From the NCBI GenBank assembly GCA_030528545.1, contig JAUMYR010000101.1:2541-10077 (forward strand): a stretch of DNA of 7,537 nt, written 5' to 3'. Source of the DNA: Propionibacteriaceae bacterium. Its GTDB lineage: Bacteria > Actinomycetota > Actinomycetes > Propionibacteriales > Propionibacteriaceae. Shown one piece after another: positions 1 to 5,958 of the stretch; positions within the stretch are counted from its first letter, which is position 1, and every line of letters starts with the position of its first letter. The translations under genes were made by a program, and so were the position numbers. The notes below the pieces were generated by a model. The model saw nothing but the letters and a program-made list of their open reading frames with translations, was not told the DNA's origin and searched no databases.

Positions 1-6
1 GGGGTC

Positions 7-354
7 CTATTTGCGAGTCAAGCGTTCGGTGGGGACGCTCGCGGTCTTGGTGATCTGGGGTTTCCACCCCGGAACTAGAGACCTCGAATGCCCGGTGACC
101 GTAATTGTGGTCGTGATCGCGCCTCGCTCGCCGCTGACCTGTGGTTTCTGGAGAGCATCGGTGGTCAGGGCTCTCTCGGCGGCAAGGATCCCGTTGCTCA
201 GGTTCGATCCGTAGGCGGCAGCGGCCCGCGCTCCGTCCTGAGCCGCCGCCAGCGCAGTCGTGGAGGCCCAGTAGTACAGGCTCCACTGCATGGCGAGGAA
301 GAAGAGAATCAAGAATGCCGGGAACAGCAGACTGAGCTGGACGCTGCTGGACAT
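7..354 (-). CDS. TadE-like pilus assembly protein
   Basis: Small membrane-anchored pseudopilin-like protein of the TadE/TadG type, 115 residues from the chosen ATG. Residues 1-30 carry the class signature: a short polar stretch (SSSVQ) leading into a hydrophobic helix of about 22 residues (LSLLFPAFLILFFLAMQW). An Ala-rich helix with QDGARAAAAYG follows at about 39-49. The rest is a short, probably extracytoplasmic domain. In this family the polar part is usually preceded by (D/E)RG, and here DERG is encoded directly upstream of the ATG, so the true protein may begin further upstream. The frame stays open to an ATG at 681, but the 109 added residues are Pro/Arg-rich and look non-coding. A GAGG lies 11 bases before the chosen ATG. 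Further tad genes are probably beyond the left edge. The product probably takes part in assembling Flp/Tad-type pili at the cytoplasmic membrane. Family call is firm; start is uncertain. Confidence 0.72.
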   Translation of the reverse strand: MSSSVQLSLLFPAFLILFFLAMQWSLYYWASTTALAAAQDGARAAAAYGSNLSNGILAAERALTTDALQKPQVSGERGAITTTITVTGHSRSLVPGWKPQITKTASVPTERLTRK

Positions 355-843
355 GCCCCGTTCATCCTCTGGACGCCGGATGCGGTGAGTGGTTCGTGGC
401 CTGAAAGAATCCGTCTCCTCCGGGGGCGTGATGCGGGACGGCGCGAGGGTGGAGTCTATATCGGGGACGCACGGACCAGGCCCGTGAGCAGCGGCAGGAA
501 GCACTTCTCCTGGGTGACGGGAACGCGGGCCACGACGTGGTCTCGGCATCGTGGCGACAGCGGTGGCCGTTTCGACGCCGAGAGCATCGTGGTGAGTTGG
601 CCCCTCGCCGATCCCCCGGGTTTCCGCGCTGCGGGGGGAACGGGGAAGCGTCAGTGATTCAGTAGGCATCGCATTCTCCAAAAGCAGGCTACCCGGGAGC
701 GCTGTGGGTCCATCCTGGCATGACGTGCCGGTCAGTTCTCGGCAGAGCGGAAACTTGTGGATAACGCTGAACCATCACACCCGTCTTGTGGATAACGGCG
801 ATGAGGGCACCCAGGCCGCCCCTAATGATGGGCGGAGGTAACC
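355..843. other. Divergent intergenic region between the tadE-like gene and yraN
   Basis: I see no convincing gene in these 489 bases. Open frames exist on both strands, but they are Arg/Pro-rich and match no family I recognise. An N-terminal extension of the TadE-like protein could occupy part of 355-681. The right third (750-800) is less GC-rich and carries two DnaA-box sequences. The ribosome binding site of yraN (GGAGGT) lies at 834-839. Promoters for both flanking transcripts are expected here, but I could not place -35/-10 pairs with confidence. Confidence 0.6.
754..797. promoter_or_regulatory. Two perfect DnaA boxes in direct repeat upstream of yraN-comM-dprA
   Basis: The 13-base sequence CTTGTGGATAACG occurs exactly twice, at 754-766 and 785-797, in the same orientation and 31 bp apart (about three helical turns). 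Its core TGTGGATAA (756-764 and 787-795) is the reverse complement of the DnaA-box consensus TTATCCACA, with no mismatch in either copy. The pair lies 47 bases before the yraN ATG. Known: DnaA binds such boxes at oriC and at some promoters. Inference: these are either DnaA-responsive regulatory sites for the DNA-processing operon or a titration pair. They could also be an operator for another regulator that happens to resemble the DnaA box. There is no AT-rich unwinding region or dnaA/dnaN gene here, so an origin is unlikely. Confidence 0.6.
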
Positions 844-1221
844 ATGGAGACACAGCACAGACACACCCGCCGCGCGCTCGGTGCCCGGGGCGAAGACCTG
901 GCAGTCGAGCACCTGCTGGAGCAGGGCTGGGCGGTGATCGAACGTAACTGGCGCTGCCGCAACGGAGAGATCGACATCATCGCGGCAGATCCGGAGGGGA
1001 CCGTCGTCTTCGTCGAGGTGAAATGCCGCGCAGGCACGGGGTATGGGGACCCGCTGGAGGCGATCACCTACGCCAAGACCCGGCGGCTGCGTCAGCTGGC
1101 CGGGCTATGGCTGGCAGAGCACCAGGAGGGGTCCGCTCGCGTACGACTGGATGCGATCGGAGTAATCGTCTCGCGTGGTCAAGGCCCCAGAATCCACCAC
1201 GTGAAGGGCATCGGCTCGTGA
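844..1221 (+). CDS. yraN: YraN family (UPF0102) nuclease-fold protein
   Basis: A 125-residue protein spanning the whole UPF0102/YraN family length. Conserved family positions are visible: GARGEDLA (13-20), NWRCRNGEIDII (35-46) and VVFVEVKCR (54-62). Together E17, D44 and E58-x-K60 form the acidic/lysine pattern of the PD-(D/E)xK restriction-endonuclease-like fold, so a DNA-processing or structure-specific nuclease role is plausible. Its biochemical role is not settled for the family. The ATG at 844 is supported by GGAGGT at 834-839, four bases upstream. It is the first gene of a run with comM and dprA, the arrangement common in actinobacteria, and its stop codon overlaps the comM start (GTGA, 1218-1221), implying translational coupling. 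Family assignment is confident; function is inferred. Confidence 0.93.
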   Translation: METQHRHTRRALGARGEDLAVEHLLEQGWAVIERNWRCRNGEIDIIAADPEGTVVFVEVKCRAGTGYGDPLEAITYAKTRRLRQLAGLWLAEHQEGSARVRLDAIGVIVSRGQGPRIHHVKGIGS

Positions 1222-2738
1222 GCGCCTCGGCCTGGTCGGTCGCGCTGCTCGGTCTGGACGGGAGGCTGGTTGAAATCGAGGCTGCTATCGGTGGCGGGTT
1301 ACCGAGAACTGTCGTGGTGGGGCTGCCCGACGCTTCGCTCAGCGAGGCCAAGGAGCGTTGCAAGGCGGCCGTAACCAGTTCGGGTTTGGCATGGCCAGCC
1401 CAGCTCGTCACATTCAATCTGATTCCGGCGACATTGCCTAAGAGCGGCTCCCACTATGACCTCGGCATGATCGCTGCGCTGCTATCGGTGAGCGGTCAGG
1501 TGCCTAAGGAGCTTCTGGCTTCGTCGCTGTTGATGGGGGAGGTGGGGCTGGATGGCCGCGTCCGTGAGGTGCGAGGGATCCTCCCGGGTCTGCTCGCTGC
1601 GGCACGCGCCGGGTTTGAACGCGCGATAGTGCCGGCTTCCCAGGTCGGCGAGGCGAACCTCGTGGAAGGCTTGACGATCTGGGGCGTCGCTACCCTCGGA
1701 GAACTCGCCGAGGTGCTGCGAGGGGGCTGCGTTCCCCAGGAGGCGCCGCCGGAGAAGGCCGCGGTCGAACCGGCGACGCTGGACCTGGCCGATGTCGTGG
1801 GCCAGCCCGAGGGACGATGGGCCCTAGAGGTCGCGGCCGCCGGACGCCACCATCTACTGTTCACGGGCCCGCCTGGGGTGGGAAAGACGATGCTGGCGGC
1901 GAGGCTACCCTCTCTTCTTCCGGAGCTCTCTCCGTCGGAGGCGATTGAGGTCTCTGCGGTGCACTCACTGGCCGGACGTGACCTCAACGGTGGGCTGGTG
2001 ACCCGGCCGCCCTTCGCGGACCCACATCACTCGGCTTCGCTGGTTAGCCTGGTCGGGGGTGGAGCACGTTTCATCAGGCCTGGTGCTATCAGCCTGGCTC
2101 ATCGGGGCGTCCTGTTCTTAGACGAGGCTCCCGAGTTTGGCTTCCGCGCATTGGATTCGCTGCGCACGCCACTGGAATCGGGCTGGGTCACGATTAGCAG
2201 GGCCCATGCCGAGGCGAGATACCCCGCCTGCTTCCAGCTGGTACTCGCCGCCAACCCGTGTCCGTGTGGCAATGCGGGCACACCCGGCGCGGAGTGCCGC
2301 TGCGCGCCCATGGCGGTGCGCCGTTACGGGGAGCGCATTAGCGGCCCGATCTTGGACCGGGTCGACATCCGGCAACGGCTGAACCCGATTCGCCGCTCGT
2401 TGCTGGCGATGTCCAAAACCAGCGTGGAACCCACCGCCGTGGTCGCTGAGCGGGTCGCCGAAGCGAGACAGCGGCAGCGGCACCGGTTGGCTGATTCTGG
2501 ATGGCTCACCAACGGTGAAGTTTCAGGCGGCTACCTGAGAAGGCGACTGCCTGCCCCCGAGGGTGCGGAACTGCTCGATGACGCGGTTCGTCGAGGCAGG
2601 CTGAGCGCTCGCGGGGTGGACAAGGTGCTCCGGGTCGCGTGGACTCTGGCCGATCTGGCAGGCCGGGATCGGATTGGCCGTGAGCAATTGCATCTGGCGC
2701 TCGCGATGCGGTTTGGGCAGGGGCAGGTGGCGGCGTAA
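1218..2738 (+). CDS. comM: ComM/YifB family AAA+ ATPase (magnesium chelatase-like)
   Basis: A 506-residue protein of normal YifB/ComM length. The N-terminal third (about 1-165) is the Lon/S5-like ChlI-type domain, with VGLPDASLSEAKERC near 34-48. The AAA+ core follows, with Walker A GPPGVGKT (217-224), Walker B VLFLDE (298-303), the family motif FADPHHSAS (266-274) and DRVDI (380-384). A paired-cysteine motif, CPC (348-350) and CRC (360-362), could hold a metal ion. The C-terminal Mg-chelatase-type domain contains GRLSARGVDKVLRVAWTLAD (460-479). In Vibrio, ComM is a hexameric helicase that drives branch migration when transformed single-stranded DNA is joined to the chromosome; the same role is inferred here. 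The frame is open from 1023, but the GTG at 1218 overlaps the yraN stop, has AAGGG at 1204-1208 and gives the family N-terminus, so I chose it. Confidence 0.93.
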   Translation: MSASAWSVALLGLDGRLVEIEAAIGGGLPRTVVVGLPDASLSEAKERCKAAVTSSGLAWPAQLVTFNLIPATLPKSGSHYDLGMIAALLSVSGQVPKELLASSLLMGEVGLDGRVREVRGILPGLLAAARAGFERAIVPASQVGEANLVEGLTIWGVATLGELAEVLRGGCVPQEAPPEKAAVEPATLDLADVVGQPEGRWALEVAAAGRHHLLFTGPPGVGKTMLAARLPSLLPELSPSEAIEVSAVHSLAGRDLNGGLVTRPPFADPHHSASLVSLVGGGARFIRPGAISLAHRGVLFLDEAPEFGFRALDSLRTPLESGWVTISRAHAEARYPACFQLVLAANPCPCGNAGTPGAECRCAPMAVRRYGERISGPILDRVDIRQRLNPIRRSLLAMSKTSVEPTAVVAERVAEARQRQRHRLADSGWLTNGEVSGGYLRRRLPAPEGAELLDDAVRRGRLSARGVDKVLRVAWTLADLAGRDRIGREQLHLALAMRFGQGQVAA

Positions 2739-2756
2739 TGGATGGAGGGAATATGA

Positions 2757-3893
2757 ATGGGAGGGAACATGAAGTGGTCGCCGGAGCGTGAGGCTCGGGC
2801 CGGGTTGTGTGCGATCCAGGCCCAAGCCCATGCTGGGCTAGCTGCCTTGGTCGCCAGCCACGGGGCGAATGAGATCTGGCGGACGCTCAGGTCGGCTCCC
2901 CGCGAGAGTCGTTTCGGACGCAAAGCCCGGTGCATACGGGTCGACTCGCTCATCGCGGCGACCGAGCATTACGGCCTGCGATTCCTGATCCCAAGTGATG
3001 AAGACTGGCCTGAGGCTCTTGCTGGTTTGGACTCTATGCAGCCGGTCGGTGGTATGGCCGGAGCACCGTTTGGATTGTGGACCAGCGGGCCTGGCTCTCT
3101 TGGCGCATGGTCTGACCGGGCGGTCGCGATCGTCGGCTCTCGGGCGTCTACCAGCTACGGGGATATGGCGGCGGCCGACCTGGCCTACGACCTAGCAGCC
3201 GAGGGCTGGACCATCGTTTCGGGAGGAGCCTATGGCATTGATCTGCAATCTCATAGGTCGGCTCTTGCTGCTGGTGGCCAAACGATCGCTGTGCTCGCCA
3301 ATGGGTTGGATCAGCGTTATCCGCGGGGTAACACGGCGGTGCTCGATCGGATCGCCGCCGCGGGTCTGTTGGTTTCTGAGATGCCTCCCGGGGCGAACCC
3401 GACCCGGCCCGGGTTCCTGGCTAGGAACCGCATCATCGCTGCGCTAAGCGCGGGGACGATCGTGGTTGAGGCCTCAGCACGTTCGGGGGCGCGCAACACC
3501 GCGACGTGGGCCGGTGGGCTTGGCCGGATCGTGATGGCGGTTCCGGGTCCCGTTACCTCGGCCAGTTCTGTCACTCCGCATCGGCTGATCCGTGATGGCG
3601 AGGCCACCTTGGTGGCGGGTGCCATGGACGCGAGATCCTTGCTGGAGCCGCTCGGAAAGGGTCCGCGGTTACCGGTGGGAGGAGAGGAGAGGCCGTTGGA
3701 TGGGCTTTCCCCGAGCGAACTCACGGTCAGGGAGTCTCTGCCGGGCCGCGGGACGCGCAGCGCGGGGGAGGTGGCGCTGGTCACCGGGCTGGATCTGCCG
3801 ACCTGCCTGGCAACCCTCGGCGAACTGGAGATGAAGGGATTGGTGAGTAGCACCGAGGACGGTCGCTGGCGGCTGCTGCGGCCCGCTGGCTAG
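2757..3893 (+). CDS. dprA: DNA-processing protein DprA
   Basis: A 378-residue DprA/Smf protein. DprA protects incoming single-stranded DNA in the cytoplasm and loads RecA on it during natural transformation. The Rossmann-like core is intact: VAIVGSRAST (123-132), IVSGGAYGID (153-162), GGQTIAVLANGLD (173-185), LVSEMPPG (205-212), ARNRIIAALSAGTIVVEAS (222-240), RSGA (242-245) and AVPGPVTSASS (261-271). A short winged-helix-like domain closes the protein (about 317-376). The ATG at 2757 has GGAGGGA (2744-2750) at good spacing; an in-frame ATG at 2769 (residue 5) is an alternative. It lies 18 bp after comM and is probably co-transcribed with it. Its last ~99 codons plus the following spacer recur as a diverged copy at 7085-7458. 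The 3' part could therefore come from recombination, although the frame here is complete. Confidence 0.94.
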   Translation: MGGNMKWSPEREARAGLCAIQAQAHAGLAALVASHGANEIWRTLRSAPRESRFGRKARCIRVDSLIAATEHYGLRFLIPSDEDWPEALAGLDSMQPVGGMAGAPFGLWTSGPGSLGAWSDRAVAIVGSRASTSYGDMAAADLAYDLAAEGWTIVSGGAYGIDLQSHRSALAAGGQTIAVLANGLDQRYPRGNTAVLDRIAAAGLLVSEMPPGANPTRPGFLARNRIIAALSAGTIVVEASARSGARNTATWAGGLGRIVMAVPGPVTSASSVTPHRLIRDGEATLVAGAMDARSLLEPLGKGPRLPVGGEERPLDGLSPSELTVRESLPGRGTRSAGEVALVTGLDLPTCLATLGELEMKGLVSSTEDGRWRLLRPAG

Positions 3894-3972
3894 AATCCGG
3901 CTTCGTTTTCCCGGCGGAACCCGCCACCGCTCATAGCCCTTCAGAGACGACTCAGATATCGAAGTCCGGGTG
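3588..3972 (+). repeat. Left copy of the dprA-3'/tRNA-5' direct repeat
   Basis: This stretch covers the last ~99 codons of dprA, its stop codon, the 70-base spacer and GTCCGGGTG (3964-3972), which equals the first nine bases of the tRNA-Leu gene at 7450-7458. It aligns in the same orientation with 7085-7458. Over 3871-3950 against 7356-7435, I count by hand about 60 of 80 identical positions with no gap; a shared run is TTTCCCGGCGGA. Homology stops abruptly after position 3972, where the right copy continues into the tRNA and this copy continues into unrelated sequence. That makes 3972/3973 a sharp left junction of an inserted segment. Confidence 0.85.
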
Positions 3973-4149
3973 AGAACGTCAGCCATGGTGGCGACGCCAA
4001 AGCGCTCGGTCCCATGGTCCGCACCGTGCAGTTGACCCCCACCGTGCAGTTCAGTATTCGCCGCAGCCATCGCGTCGTCAGCCTGATCCCGGATGCGAGC
4101 TGGCCTTTTCCTGAAACCTGAGCTGTGGCGCCGTCCGGAGTGCAACGGG
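3973..4149. other. Non-coding left end of the inserted segment
   Basis: I see no supported gene between the left junction and the AraC remnant. The only structure is a 12-base direct repeat, CACCGTGCAGTT, at 4022-4033 and 4040-4051, with an 18 bp period. On the minus strand the repeat could encode NCTVGVNCTV, which might be a trace of a decayed protein tail, but stop codons interrupt nearby frames. Confidence 0.4.
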
Positions 4150-4494
4150 TCAACGGTCCTTTGTAGCATTCCGCCACCCCGCTTCCCGCCGATAGTCGGG
4201 CGGGTTGACCCCGATGATGGACGTGAACTGGCCTGGGGCGTGGCCTCGGCTGTTCCAACCGACCTGTTTCATGGCGACACCGATAGGAAGGTCGGTCTCG
4301 GTGAGGAGTTGGGCTAACCGATGGGCTCGGACTCGAGCCAGGTATCGCATGGGTGGTATCCCGAAGCATCGGCTGAACGTCCGTCCGAGTTGAGATGTAG
4401 ACAGGTGTACCTGGTGAGCAAGTTCTTGCAGGCGCCAGCCGTGTTCGGGACGCGCGGCAAGGAGCCGTGCCGCAAAGTGGCAATCGTTGGGTAC
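4150..4494 (-). pseudogene. AraC-family transcriptional regulator, C-terminal DNA-binding domain remnant
   Basis: An open frame of 114 codons that begins right after an in-frame TAG (4495-4497) and has no ATG, GTG or TTG until the ATG at 4350. It encodes a nearly complete AraC/XylS-type DNA-binding domain. The first helix-turn-helix is in WRLQELAHQVHLSTSQLGRT, followed by FSRCFGIPPMRYLARVRAHR. The second is in LPIGVAMKQVGWNSRGHA, followed by QFTSIIGVNPPDYRR, the typical AraC signature end. The sensing/dimerisation domain normally found upstream is missing, so the gene is 5'-truncated. From the ATG at 4350 only the second half (66 residues) could be made. It lies 62 bp downstream of the erm stop on the same strand. 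The truncation agrees with a rearranged, acquired segment. The family call is strong; any residual activity is doubtful. Confidence 0.8.
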
Positions 4495-4556
4495 CTATGG
4501 GAGGCATCGCTGACCTCAAGTGTCGCCGGTCTTCGCGTGTTGGTCAGGTTTGATGC

Positions 4557-5408
4557 TCATCGACGGCGTCTCCCCTCACGTTGCTGTGCGTGGCATCGGG
4601 GTGGCGAGGATCCCGTTGTCTTGAACAGGTCCACCCATGCCGTCACCGGCAGGTCTTTCGGTAGCGCGGTCGCGGCGATGCGATGGCGGTCCAGCCATGC
4701 CGTTGCCAGATGCGAAGAACCGAGGGTGGTGTTATGAGCCAAGATCTGAGTGAGACCACGGCCTGGTCCGGTGTAGACGCGATGGACCAGCGCATGGAAC
4801 TGGCGTCGTTGTGCCGGAGGCAACAGTGGCTGTTCGCGGCGGTGGATGGTCAGGATTCCGCCGTCGACCCCAGGGCGTGGTGTGAAAGCGCGGGCAGGCA
4901 CCCGGTCATGCAGCACGAAATCAAACCAGGGAGCCCATTGCGAGGTCATCATCGTCGCACCACCCACGGCGGCCCTGCGCCGGGCGACCTCCCACTGTAG
5001 GAGCAGGACGGCGTCCGTCCACCCAGGCGCGTGCAGGATACGGCGCAGCATCGCCGTGGTCAGGTGGAACGGCAGATTGCCGGCCAGCACATGCGGTGTC
5101 GTTGGGAGGCGATAGGTGAGGAAATCCTGCGCGACGACATGGACATTCGTCGGTAGGTCTTGGACCAGGGTCTTGACGAGGCGGGGATCGATCTCGACGG
5201 CCGTCAGCGGTCGTCCCAGGCGGGCCATCGGGATGGTGAGTGCTCCCTCACCTGGGCCGATCTCAATGATCGGGCCTTGCGTTGCGGCCACCAAGCGCGT
5301 GATGGTGGCGATGGTGGACTGGTCAGTCAGAAAGTTCTGGCCGTGTTCATGGCGGCCGTTGCGATAGGTAGGCACTGCTTGCTCCGTGGTCGATTCGGTG
5401 CCGGGCAC
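4557..5408 (-). CDS. erm: Erm-type 23S rRNA (adenine-N6)-methyltransferase, Erm(X)-like
   Basis: A 283-residue SAM-dependent methyltransferase expected to methylate A2058 of 23S rRNA, blocking macrolide, lincosamide and streptogramin B binding. Erm motifs in order are GRHEHGQNFL (18-27), SAM-binding IEIGPGEGALT (48-58), VEID (71-74), the catalytic-site motif NLPFHLTTA (111-119), LLLQWEVARRRA (135-146), MMTSQWAPWF (153-162) and FTPRPGVDGG (175-184). A basic tail ends in GRRRR. From memory it reads as a relative of actinobacterial Erm(X), with many substitutions, so it may be a distinct Erm class. The GTG at 5408 has GGGAGG (5419-5424) ten bases upstream. A GTG at 5375, with GGAG six bases before it, gives a protein starting VPTYRNGRHEH and fits Erm(X)-type N-termini better. 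All catalytic motifs are present, so the gene looks functional. A leader peptide and hairpins upstream point to drug-inducible expression. Confidence 0.93.
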   Translation of the reverse strand: MPGTESTTEQAVPTYRNGRHEHGQNFLTDQSTIATITRLVAATQGPIIEIGPGEGALTIPMARLGRPLTAVEIDPRLVKTLVQDLPTNVHVVAQDFLTYRLPTTPHVLAGNLPFHLTTAMLRRILHAPGWTDAVLLLQWEVARRRAAVGGATMMTSQWAPWFDFVLHDRVPARAFTPRPGVDGGILTIHRREQPLLPPAQRRQFHALVHRVYTGPGRGLTQILAHNTTLGSSHLATAWLDRHRIAATALPKDLPVTAWVDLFKTTGSSPPRCHAQQREGRRRR

Positions 5409-5418
5409 GCTGGAAGAG

Positions 5419-5499
5419 CCTCCCGGACGTGGTCATCGGGGGCGGGAGCAGCAGAACTTAGGTCGTGCTCTCCGCCGTTAGCGGCTGCGTAGACGCAGC
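5419..5499 (-). promoter_or_regulatory. Predicted erm attenuator with alternative hairpins
   Basis: Between the leader peptide and erm the minus-strand RNA can form competing stems. GCTGCG/CGCAGC around a 4-base loop lies at 5484-5499, inside the leader's Arg-Leu-Arg codons. GCCG/CGGC overlaps the leader stop codon. A long stem pairs 5466-5476 (GGCGG, bulged A, GAGCA) with 5441-5450 (TGCTCCCGCC). The CTCCCG in that last arm (5443-5448) can instead pair with CGGGAG at 5420-5425, which contains the ribosome binding site of erm. This is the layout of a translational attenuator: a ribosome stalled by drug on the leader would change which arms pair and expose the erm start. The pairings are read directly from the sequence; the switching mechanism is inferred from known erm systems. 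Confidence 0.6.
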
Positions 5500-5522
5500 G
5501 AAGCGGCGCTGTAAACCAACAT
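5478..5522 (-). CDS. erm leader peptide (RLR-type)
   Basis: A 14-codon open frame, MLVYSAASLRLRSR, ending in TAA, starts 114 bases upstream of the erm GTG at 5408. It contains Arg-Leu-Arg, the stalling motif of a known class of macrolide-arrest leader peptides (ErmD type, R-x-R). In those systems the drug-bound ribosome cannot join the residues of this motif, so it halts and rearranges the mRNA. The RLR codons (5487-5495) lie inside an RNA stem, as expected for an attenuator. No Shine-Dalgarno sequence precedes the ATG, but a TANNNT -10 element ends seven bases upstream, so the mRNA may be leaderless. Too short for homology statistics; the support is motif, position and structure together. 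Confidence 0.72.
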   Translation of the reverse strand: MLVYSAASLRLRSR

Positions 5523-5529
5523 GTCGACC

Positions 5530-5535
5530 AGCGTA
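5530..5535 (-). promoter_or_regulatory. Candidate -10 element for a leaderless erm leader transcript
   Basis: On the minus strand TACGCT fits the actinobacterial -10 pattern TANNNT. Seven bases separate it from the leader ATG (5522), so transcription would start at or next to the ATG. That would explain the absence of a ribosome binding site, since leaderless mRNAs are common in actinobacteria. No convincing -35 box lies 16-19 bases upstream; TTGGGT at 5559-5564 is too far (23 bases). Moderate to weak support. Confidence 0.4.
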
Positions 5536-5878
5536 AGTGACGACGCTCCGGTTCGGCGACCCAATAACCGATGTGAGCCCGGAGAGGCGCAGATCCGTCT
5601 CACTCAGGTTCGTTCCGGAGCGGTTCCTCCCCGGTTCACCAGCGCCGCGTCGCTTCCCACCCGGTGACACCCCGAAGACCCCGAGACGACAGCCGCACCA
5701 TTCGAGGGATGGGGTGCCCGGTTCTGGGCGTCTTCGTGGGCGGCCCACGGTGGATTGCTTGCTAGGTACGCGGGGTGTGATCGCTTCGTGGGTTCTGGTG
5801 CCTGGGTTGTGTCATCTGGGGGTGGGCGATACGGAATCCGGTGACGTTCAATACGGGCTAGGCTCCGTCGAGCGGCCA
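5536..5878. other. Intergenic region upstream of erm
   Basis: No supported gene in these 343 bases. The minus-strand frame over 5458-5748 is Arg/Gly/Pro-rich and overlaps the leader and attenuator, so it is almost certainly not coding. Any upstream promoter elements or activator sites of erm should lie in the part nearest 5536, but I recognise none. Confidence 0.5.
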
Positions 5879-5913
5879 GAAAGGGTGAGTTGGCTCATCA
5901 ACCTCACCCTTTC
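5879..5913. terminator. Strong hairpin after the membrane protein gene
   Basis: An 11-bp perfect inverted repeat, GAAAGGGTGAG (5879-5889) and CTCACCCTTTC (5903-5913), with three further inner pairs (5890-5892 with 5899-5901) and a six-base loop. It lies 45 bases past the stop codon of the leftward membrane protein gene and ahead of the erm region. That position fits a transcription terminator separating the two units. No clear T-run follows on either strand, which is common for actinobacterial terminators but lowers certainty. Confidence 0.65.
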
Positions 5914-5958
5914 GGGGTAGGGCTCGTGTCGGGTACCCAGTCAACTGGGAAGGGCGCT

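Noticed and set aside
355..681. N-terminal extension of the TadE-like frame to an ATG at 681
   Set aside because: The added 109 residues are Pro/Arg-rich with no recognisable domain, while TadE-like proteins normally have only a short stretch before the hydrophobic helix. A modest extension that includes DERG remains possible.
754..797. Chromosomal replication origin
   Set aside because: Two DnaA boxes alone are too few, and there is no AT-rich region and no dnaA, dnaN or gyrB neighbour.
1023..1217. Upstream extension of the comM frame from an ATG at 1023
   Set aside because: It overlaps the conserved yraN reading frame, and the added residues are unlike any ComM N-terminus.
3894..3963. Rho-independent terminator after dprA
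   Set aside because: GGCGG-AAC-CCGCC at 3913-3926 can form a small hairpin, but the pairing is not preserved in the right repeat copy and no T-run follows.
4022..4051. Iteron-like direct repeat CACCGTGCAGTT
   Set aside because: Only two copies and no replication initiator gene nearby, so a plasmid origin is not supported.
5458..5748. A 96-residue minus-strand frame upstream of erm
   Set aside because: It overlaps the leader peptide and the attenuator in another frame and has low-complexity Gly/Arg/Pro composition.
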